DNA of 9,597 nt, taken from a bacterium (GTDB taxonomy: Bacteria > Chloroflexota > Dehalococcoidia > Tepidiformales > Tepidiformaceae). The position numbers and the translations under genes are program-made. Below the pieces are notes generated by a model, which saw only the letters and a program-made list of their open reading frames with translations, was not told the origin of the DNA and searched no databases. This document shows positions 5,895 to 9,597 of this stretch, in pieces (position 1 is the stretch's first letter; each line of letters opens with the position of its first letter). Location: the NCBI GenBank assembly GCA_945861295.1, contig CAMAUF010000054.1:1-9597 (forward strand), in the 5' to 3' direction.

Positions 5895-5900
5895 AGTCTA
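5895..5900 (-). promoter_or_regulatory. -10 element (TAGACT) for the 137-residue protein gene
   Basis: The minus strand reads TAGACT at 5900-5895, between the stop of the preceding gene (5914) and the Shine-Dalgarno at 5868-5864. The predicted start of transcription is near 5888, giving a leader of about 30 nt. The same hexamer precedes the FHA gene at 7013-7018. TTGGAG and CTCCAA (5858-5870) form a small inverted repeat that overlaps the ribosome site. Confidence 0.35.
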
Positions 5901-5913
5901 GTCCCGCTTTGTT

Positions 5914-6942
5914 TCAGGACGATGTCGGAGTCTGAGCGTCGAACGTGATGGTCTCGGACCCCGCGAACTGTGGCTCGAACGGGATGTCCTTCAGCACCAT
6001 TTCAATGAAGGCTTCGGCTGGCGACCCGCCACCGCGGTCCATAACCATGTCGATCGGGCCGGACAGGGCGGCGTTCTCGATCACGTATTCGCGTGCGCGC
6101 CCGAGGACGTCGGGGCGCGCTTTCCACTCCTTGAACTGCTTCTCGAACTGCTCCCGCCAGGAAACGAGGGTCTTTGTGGTCTCCTCAGTCATCATGGCGA
6201 CGCGGTTGAGGTAGGCCGCCGACGGAGCGAACCGTTGAAAGAGCAGCTTGTCCTCGGCTTCGGGGTCGCCGGACGCCGCAGCATCGCCCGCCGCCTTGGC
6301 CGCGACCTCGGCGAGGACGGCCTTGTCGGGAGAGGCCAGCGCCTCTCGCATCACCGTCAGCACCTTGACGATGGCGGCGCGGCCGGTGGTCTCGTCGTCC
6401 CTCCCCGCCTCAGGACGAGGCGCCGTGGCCATGACATCCTTCGCCAAGATGGCGGCCTTCGCCGGGCCCTTGAGCGCGCCGAGCGCGGGCGCACCGAGCG
6501 TCGTGAAAGCCCAGGCGACGTTGCCGCCCAGGGTGAGGTCGAAGCTGCGCGCCGTGAGGGCGTCGTCGTGCCGCTCGGCGCCCGTGAGCGCGGCGCTCAT
6601 CGCATCGAACCAATCGCGTGTAAAGTTGCGCCAGACGCCCGGAAACCGCGCCAGCATCGCTTGCTGGGCAGCCTGCCGTTTGAGGGCAGCTTCGCTCATC
6701 TCACGGGCGATGACGGGCTTCAGCGGCGCCTCCGATGGCATCTTCGAGGCGCCTTCGGCCTTGGCGCCAATCGCGCGCGCCACGATCCGGTTCCCGACGG
6801 CCTGCTGGAGGCGAATTATGTCGTTGCTTCCGCCGCTGGCGGCGCGCGCCTTGGCGGGCGCCGCGACGGGCGCGGCCTCACGCCGGTCTGCCCGGTCCGG
6901 CGGGCGAGAACTCTCTTCCTTCAGGGCACGTCTTCGGCGCAT
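5914..6942 (-). CDS. Protein with an eCIS-associated LQxxxGNRxVxR motif; candidate cargo or accessory protein
   Basis: The 342-residue protein runs from ATG 6942-6940 to TGA 5916-5914. Residues 1-40 are basic and Ala/Pro/Ser-rich, probably disordered. Next comes LQQAVGNRIVARAI (45-58), a motif that recurs near the N-terminus of proteins in extracellular contractile injection system loci, including many DUF4157-type cargo proteins. No HExxH metalloprotease motif is present, so it is not a typical DUF4157 peptidase. The remainder (about 75-342) is helical, with FPGVWRNFTRDWFDAM near 105-120, and matches no family I can name. It lies on the same strand as the baseplate genes at 8810-9597 and is divergent from the FHA gene. 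A disordered basic N-terminus plus this motif suggests a loaded effector, but this is inference. There is no Shine-Dalgarno; TACGCT lies 6 nt before the ATG. Confidence 0.7.
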   Translation of the reverse strand: MRRRRALKEESSRPPDRADRREAAPVAAPAKARAASGGSNDIIRLQQAVGNRIVARAIGAKAEGASKMPSEAPLKPVIAREMSEAALKRQAAQQAMLARFPGVWRNFTRDWFDAMSAALTGAERHDDALTARSFDLTLGGNVAWAFTTLGAPALGALKGPAKAAILAKDVMATAPRPEAGRDDETTGRAAIVKVLTVMREALASPDKAVLAEVAAKAAGDAAASGDPEAEDKLLFQRFAPSAAYLNRVAMMTEETTKTLVSWREQFEKQFKEWKARPDVLGRAREYVIENAALSGPIDMVMDRGGGSPAEAFIEMVLKDIPFEPQFAGSETITFDAQTPTSS

Positions 6943-6948
6943 GGGAGA

Positions 6949-6954
6949 AGCGTA
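6949..6954 (-). promoter_or_regulatory. -10 element of a leaderless promoter for the candidate cargo gene
   Basis: The minus strand reads TACGCT (6954-6949), then six bases, then ATG at 6942. No Shine-Dalgarno and no good -35 are visible. With the TAGACT box at 7013-7018 on the other strand, the 103-bp gap 6943-7045 forms a divergent promoter region. Confidence 0.4.
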
Positions 6955-7012
6955 CGCCTACAACCAAGCTTCAGGAAGGAGGAGGTCCGGACACATATCG
7001 CGGCGAGCGGAG

Positions 7013-7018
7013 TAGACT
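7013..7018 (+). promoter_or_regulatory. -10 element (TAGACT) for the FHA-domain gene
   Basis: TAGACT (7013-7018) has CGGACA (6988-6993, 4/6 to -35) 19 nt upstream, so transcription would begin near 7025. A GAGGG Shine-Dalgarno at 7034-7038 follows, with 7 nt to the TTG start. This gene is therefore leadered, unlike its divergent neighbour. Confidence 0.4.
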
Positions 7019-7045
7019 GAGGTCAGCACAATCGAGGGCGGCGCT

Positions 7046-8785
7046 TTGCTCTACGGGACCCTTCGCATCACGACACCCGACGGCCAAGTCCGGGAGCACC
7101 CGATTGACACCGAAGACGCCGTGCTGGGCCGCGCCACCGGCAACCAGGTCGTCATTGACCACGTCTCTGTCTCTCGCCGCCATGCTCTCCTGGTCATCGA
7201 AGGGAACGAGCTGTACGTCGAAGACCTCAGCTCCGCGACCGGCACGTACATCGGGGGAGTCCAGCTCGAACCACATGCACGGAGGCTGTTGCCCGCCGGT
7301 GGCGCCGTCCGCTGGGGGGACGTGGAAGGCGTCTGGCAATCGGCCGTAACGCCAGCGGCCGCCTGGTCCGCTACTCCTTCGGCTGGCGCCGGCGCTGTGG
7401 GTCCTCTCCCCGATCCTGCGGCCGCGGTTGGCCCCGACCCCGCCCTGCCCTCGGACGGGCTGGCGCCAACGGCGCCCGGCGGCGGCTTCTCTAATCCCGA
7501 AGCCACAACCCCACCGCCGGTCATCGGAGCGGTCGCGTTCGGGGGCCCTCGCGCCAATCCCCTCTCCTCCCCTCAGCGCGCGAGCGACCCGAGTCAGTTC
7601 ATCGCGACCAGCATCGCCTCGCCACCAGCACCCGTGGCGGCCGGCGCGGCGACCTCCGCGATCCTGTCTGTCCACAATCGCGGTTCGGTGGTCGATGAGA
7701 TATCGATCACCGTCGTGGACTTGCCCGCCGGGTGGGCCCGCGTCACCCGGCCGCAACTCTCCATGCTGCCTGGGGCACGGGACGAGATAAACATCGCGCT
7801 TCAGCCCCCGAAGGGTCCGGAGGCAACGGCGGGCGAGCACAGCTTCTCCGTCGCCGTGAATTCGCGAGAGCACCGTGTCGAGGTGCGTTCCGTCGGGAAG
7901 TTCTCGATCCTGCCCTTCGAAGGGATGACGCTCGAACTGAAGACGGTCCGCTCGAGCAAAAACTTCAAGGTCGAAGTGGCAAATCAGGGGAACACGCCGA
8001 TCAACCTGACCCTGGCGGGAATCGACGACGAAAGCGCGCTCGACTACACCTTCAGCCCTGAAGCCCTGACCGTGGAGCCTGGGCAGACCGCGCAGGTTGG
8101 CCTCCAGGTCAAGCCCAAGAAGCGGAAACTGTTCGGCAAGGCCGAAGTGAAGGCGTTCAGTGTCGAAGGCAGGAGCAAGACGAATCAGCTCAGAGCCGCC
8201 GCGCAGGGCCAACTCAAGAGCAAGCCGCCGCTCCAAGCCTGGAAACTGCCCGTACTCCTCCTCCTCGCCCTCGGCTTGCTTGGCCTCGGTGGCTGGCAGT
8301 ATCGGGCGCGCTGCGAAGGCGGCTGGCCGGTCTGCGGCGCAACCAAGGCCGCGCCGGCCAGCCCCACGCCACAGCCGGCCACGGCGACCGCCTCGCCGAC
8401 GGCGCCTTCGACGGCTGCTCCGACGGCGACCCGCACAGCCGCCCCAGCTACCACGACCGCCGTGCCAACGACGGGCGTGCTCAAGCTCCACGCCGGCGGC
8501 CACGCCGAGGTGATCAACTCGGCCCCGGTCCCCCTGACGAACTGCCTCGCCGTCCGAACGTCCCCAAGCAAGTTGGCCGGAGACCCGAACATCGTCCTGC
8601 GCGGCGGCCAGCCCCTCCGGCTTTGCAATGGCGCGAAGGTGACGATCGTCGACGGGCCTACGAACGATGGCGCGTTCTACTGGTGGATCATCAAAGATGA
8701 CGGCTGGACAGCCGCGGACGGCGTAACCTGGGCCGCCGAGGGCAAGACCGATGGCTCCGAGATCTACCTTAAGCCCATCGATTGA
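7046..8785 (+). CDS. FHA domain - two Ig-like domains - transmembrane helix - SH3b domain protein
   Basis: The 579-residue protein starts at TTG 7046 with GAGGG 7 nt upstream. Residues 5-98 are an FHA phosphothreonine-binding domain (LGRATGN 27-33, SVSRRHALL 41-49, ATGTYIGG). A Pro/Ala-rich linker spans about 100-180. Two beta-sandwich, NEW3/CARDB-like segments follow at about 183-285 and 293-390, each with an NxGs/NqGN-type turn (NRGSVVDEISI, NQGNTPINLTL). A basic stretch is followed by one membrane helix at about 401-417 (LPVLLLLALGLLGLGGW), then a Thr/Ala/Pro linker (434-476). A C-terminal SH3b-like domain spans about 485-577 (CLAVRTSPSKL, VLRGGQPLRLC, FYWWIIKDDGWTAA). All four cysteines (423, 430, 500, 527) lie after the helix, supporting N-in/C-out topology. 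FHA and Ig-like hydrolytic-protein genes occur in actinobacterial and Chloroflexota eCIS loci. A membrane anchor or phospho-sensor for the particle is plausible but inferred. Confidence 0.85.
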   Translation: MLYGTLRITTPDGQVREHPIDTEDAVLGRATGNQVVIDHVSVSRRHALLVIEGNELYVEDLSSATGTYIGGVQLEPHARRLLPAGGAVRWGDVEGVWQSAVTPAAAWSATPSAGAGAVGPLPDPAAAVGPDPALPSDGLAPTAPGGGFSNPEATTPPPVIGAVAFGGPRANPLSSPQRASDPSQFIATSIASPPAPVAAGAATSAILSVHNRGSVVDEISITVVDLPAGWARVTRPQLSMLPGARDEINIALQPPKGPEATAGEHSFSVAVNSREHRVEVRSVGKFSILPFEGMTLELKTVRSSKNFKVEVANQGNTPINLTLAGIDDESALDYTFSPEALTVEPGQTAQVGLQVKPKKRKLFGKAEVKAFSVEGRSKTNQLRAAAQGQLKSKPPLQAWKLPVLLLLALGLLGLGGWQYRARCEGGWPVCGATKAAPASPTPQPATATASPTAPSTAAPTATRTAAPATTTAVPTTGVLKLHAGGHAEVINSAPVPLTNCLAVRTSPSKLAGDPNIVLRGGQPLRLCNGAKVTIVDGPTNDGAFYWWIIKDDGWTAADGVTWAAEGKTDGSEIYLKPID

Positions 8786-8809
8786 GCTCCGGCGGACGGC
8801 GCCAGCAGC

Positions 8810-9448
8810 CTATCGAGTGATGATCTCAACAGAATACGCCGCCCAGGCAGGCTTCTCGAGTTCGATGATGTCCTCGACAAGGGCCGCGTCCACGCTGCGG
8901 CCCGCCGGAAGCGTGATCCGGACCGCGAAGCGGAACGCCTGCCCGCGGTCCGCGGCCACTTGCCTGGCCGTCGGCTCCACAATCTCGGGATCGACATCGA
9001 CGTAGAGCTTGAGGAACGCGCGGAGCCCCCGTCGCGTCCCGCGCCAGCGGTAGAGCTCGGCCGCGCCCGCGATCACTGCGCGGCGGCGATCCTCGGGCCA
9101 GCGCTCGTCCATCATCAGTCCGACCCACTGCGCCAACCAGGGCAGGAACTCTCGCGGCGCCAGACCGGGGTCGAAGTACCAGGGGATGTTGTCGACGGTC
9201 CGTTCGATAGGGCTGAGCACATGCTCGAAGATCAGCAGGAAGCGCCCCATGAACGGGTCATCCCGGTAGAGCGCCGGCAGGTACTCCAGGTAACTGGAGA
9301 CGAACTCCGGTACGCCCGGCGGGGCATCGGCGATGGGCACGATCAATGTCCCGTCTGCCCGGCGCGCTGGAGGACCGCCACGCGGCGCCTGCACGCCGAT
9401 CCGCGGGCGCGTCGCCAGCGCCGGAGGGGAAGCCGGCTCCGTGGTCAT
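8810..9448 (-). CDS. Phage tail protein I-like baseplate protein of a contractile injection system (Afp12-like)
   Basis: The 212-residue protein starts at ATG 9448-9446, with GGAGG at 9458-9454 and a 5-nt spacer. Its start overlaps the stop of the preceding gene (ATGA), so the two are translationally coupled. After a Pro/Arg-rich N-terminus (about 1-48) the tail-protein core begins: YLEYLPALYRDDPFMGRFLL, the PIERTVDNIPWYFDP segment, EFLPWLAQWVGL, and AELYRWRGTRRGLRAFLKLY. This string of motifs is characteristic of the P2 gpI/TIGR02242-type tail proteins in extracellular contractile injection systems. The family forms part of the baseplate wedge together with gpJ. Particle assembly is cytoplasmic. 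The gene converges on the FHA gene with only 24 nt between stops, so this is the downstream end of a baseplate operon that continues past the right edge. Confidence 0.88.
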   Translation of the reverse strand: MTTEPASPPALATRPRIGVQAPRGGPPARRADGTLIVPIADAPPGVPEFVSSYLEYLPALYRDDPFMGRFLLIFEHVLSPIERTVDNIPWYFDPGLAPREFLPWLAQWVGLMMDERWPEDRRRAVIAGAAELYRWRGTRRGLRAFLKLYVDVDPEIVEPTARQVAADRGQAFRFAVRITLPAGRSVDAALVEDIIELEKPAWAAYSVEIITR

Positions 9449-9597
9449 CGATCCCTCCGGGCGACCGTCACAACGTGGCCCGAAGGCATCAGCAGCACAT
9501 CCTCCGCGAGCGCGATGCGTTGCCCAGCCGCGCGGGTTTGGTTGGTTTGGAGGTCGATCTGGTAGAGCGTGACATCCTGGGCATACTCCACGCCCCG
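9445..9597 (-). CDS. C-terminal end of a gpJ-like baseplate assembly protein (Afp11-like), 5' part outside window
   Basis: The last 50 codons on the minus strand run from the window edge to TGA at 9447-9445. The visible tail reads GVEYAQDVTLYQIDLQTNQ, then GQRIALAEDVLLMPSGHVV. This matches the end of large putative baseplate assembly proteins in eCIS clusters, where a conserved VE-x-ax-DV-x-L segment precedes a final beta hairpin and an S-x-H motif. Such proteins are several hundred residues long, so most of the gene lies to the right. The ATGA overlap with the tail-protein-I gene and the gpJ-gpI order, the same as in P2-like phages and Afp/PVC systems, strengthen both assignments. Confidence 0.72.
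   Translation of the reverse strand, partial: RGVEYAQDVTLYQIDLQTNQTRAAGQRIALAEDVLLMPSGHVVTVARRDR

Noticed and set aside
5914..6942. Calling the GNRxVxR-motif protein a DUF4157 metallopeptidase
   Set aside because: No HExxH motif anywhere in the protein; only the short N-terminal motif is shared.
6971..8503. 510-codon minus-strand open frame opposite the FHA gene
   Set aside because: Arg/Gly repeats and no domain; the + strand has FHA, membrane and SH3b motifs plus a Shine-Dalgarno.

Overview
The window is GC-rich bacterial DNA with strongly GC-biased third codon positions. Family content suggests a Chloroflexota (or possibly Actinomycetota) genome. The clues are a TPR-type regulator tail, an HMG-CoA-synthase-like/DUF35 fusion beside an SCP-x-type thiolase, and a contractile injection system of the eCIS kind. 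The taxonomic call is inference, because no rRNA or marker gene is present.

Layout, left to right. (1) Positions 2-1078 hold the C-terminal part of a large TPR regulator on the + strand. (2) Positions 1079-1420 hold no intact gene. They contain a perfect 14-bp terminator hairpin and what looks like the last codons of a decayed minus-strand gene (stop at 1187-1189). A possible promoter follows. (3) Positions 1421-4019 are a tight two-gene operon. The first gene is a thiolase-fold protein of the HMG-CoA synthase family fused to a C-terminal zinc-ribbon/OB (DUF35) domain. The second, 1 nt later, is an SCP-x-like thiolase. Together they look like a two-polypeptide version of the archaeal thiolase/HMGCS/DUF35 complex, but the HMGCS-like part appears to lack the catalytic Cys and Glu. 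A 13-bp-stem hairpin closes the operon. (4) Positions 4130-4536 are a compact hicBA toxin-antitoxin pair with a leaderless-type promoter and near-identical short repeats before and after it. (5) Positions 4570-5316, minus strand, encode a MacB/LolD-type ABC ATPase with no permease beside it. (6) Positions 5444-6942, minus strand, carry two genes. One is an unrecognised small helical protein. The other has the LQxxxGNRxVxR motif often seen in eCIS-associated proteins and is a candidate cargo. (7) Positions 7046-8785, + strand, encode an FHA - Ig-like - Ig-like - transmembrane - SH3b protein. (8) Positions 8810-9597, minus strand, hold a phage-tail-protein-I (Afp12-like) gene and the 3' end of a gpJ/Afp11-like baseplate gene, coupled by an ATGA overlap. 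The cluster continues beyond the right edge.

The right third is therefore the edge of an extracellular/cytoplasmic contractile injection system locus. The most interesting part is the accessory set next to the baseplate genes: a membrane-spanning FHA/SH3b protein that could tie the particle to the envelope and to Ser/Thr phosphorylation, and a possible cargo protein divergently transcribed from it. Three gene starts without a Shine-Dalgarno (hicB, the ABC ATPase, the candidate cargo) all show TAnnnT exactly 6 nt before the ATG, pointing to leaderless transcripts. The other genes have clear Shine-Dalgarno sites.
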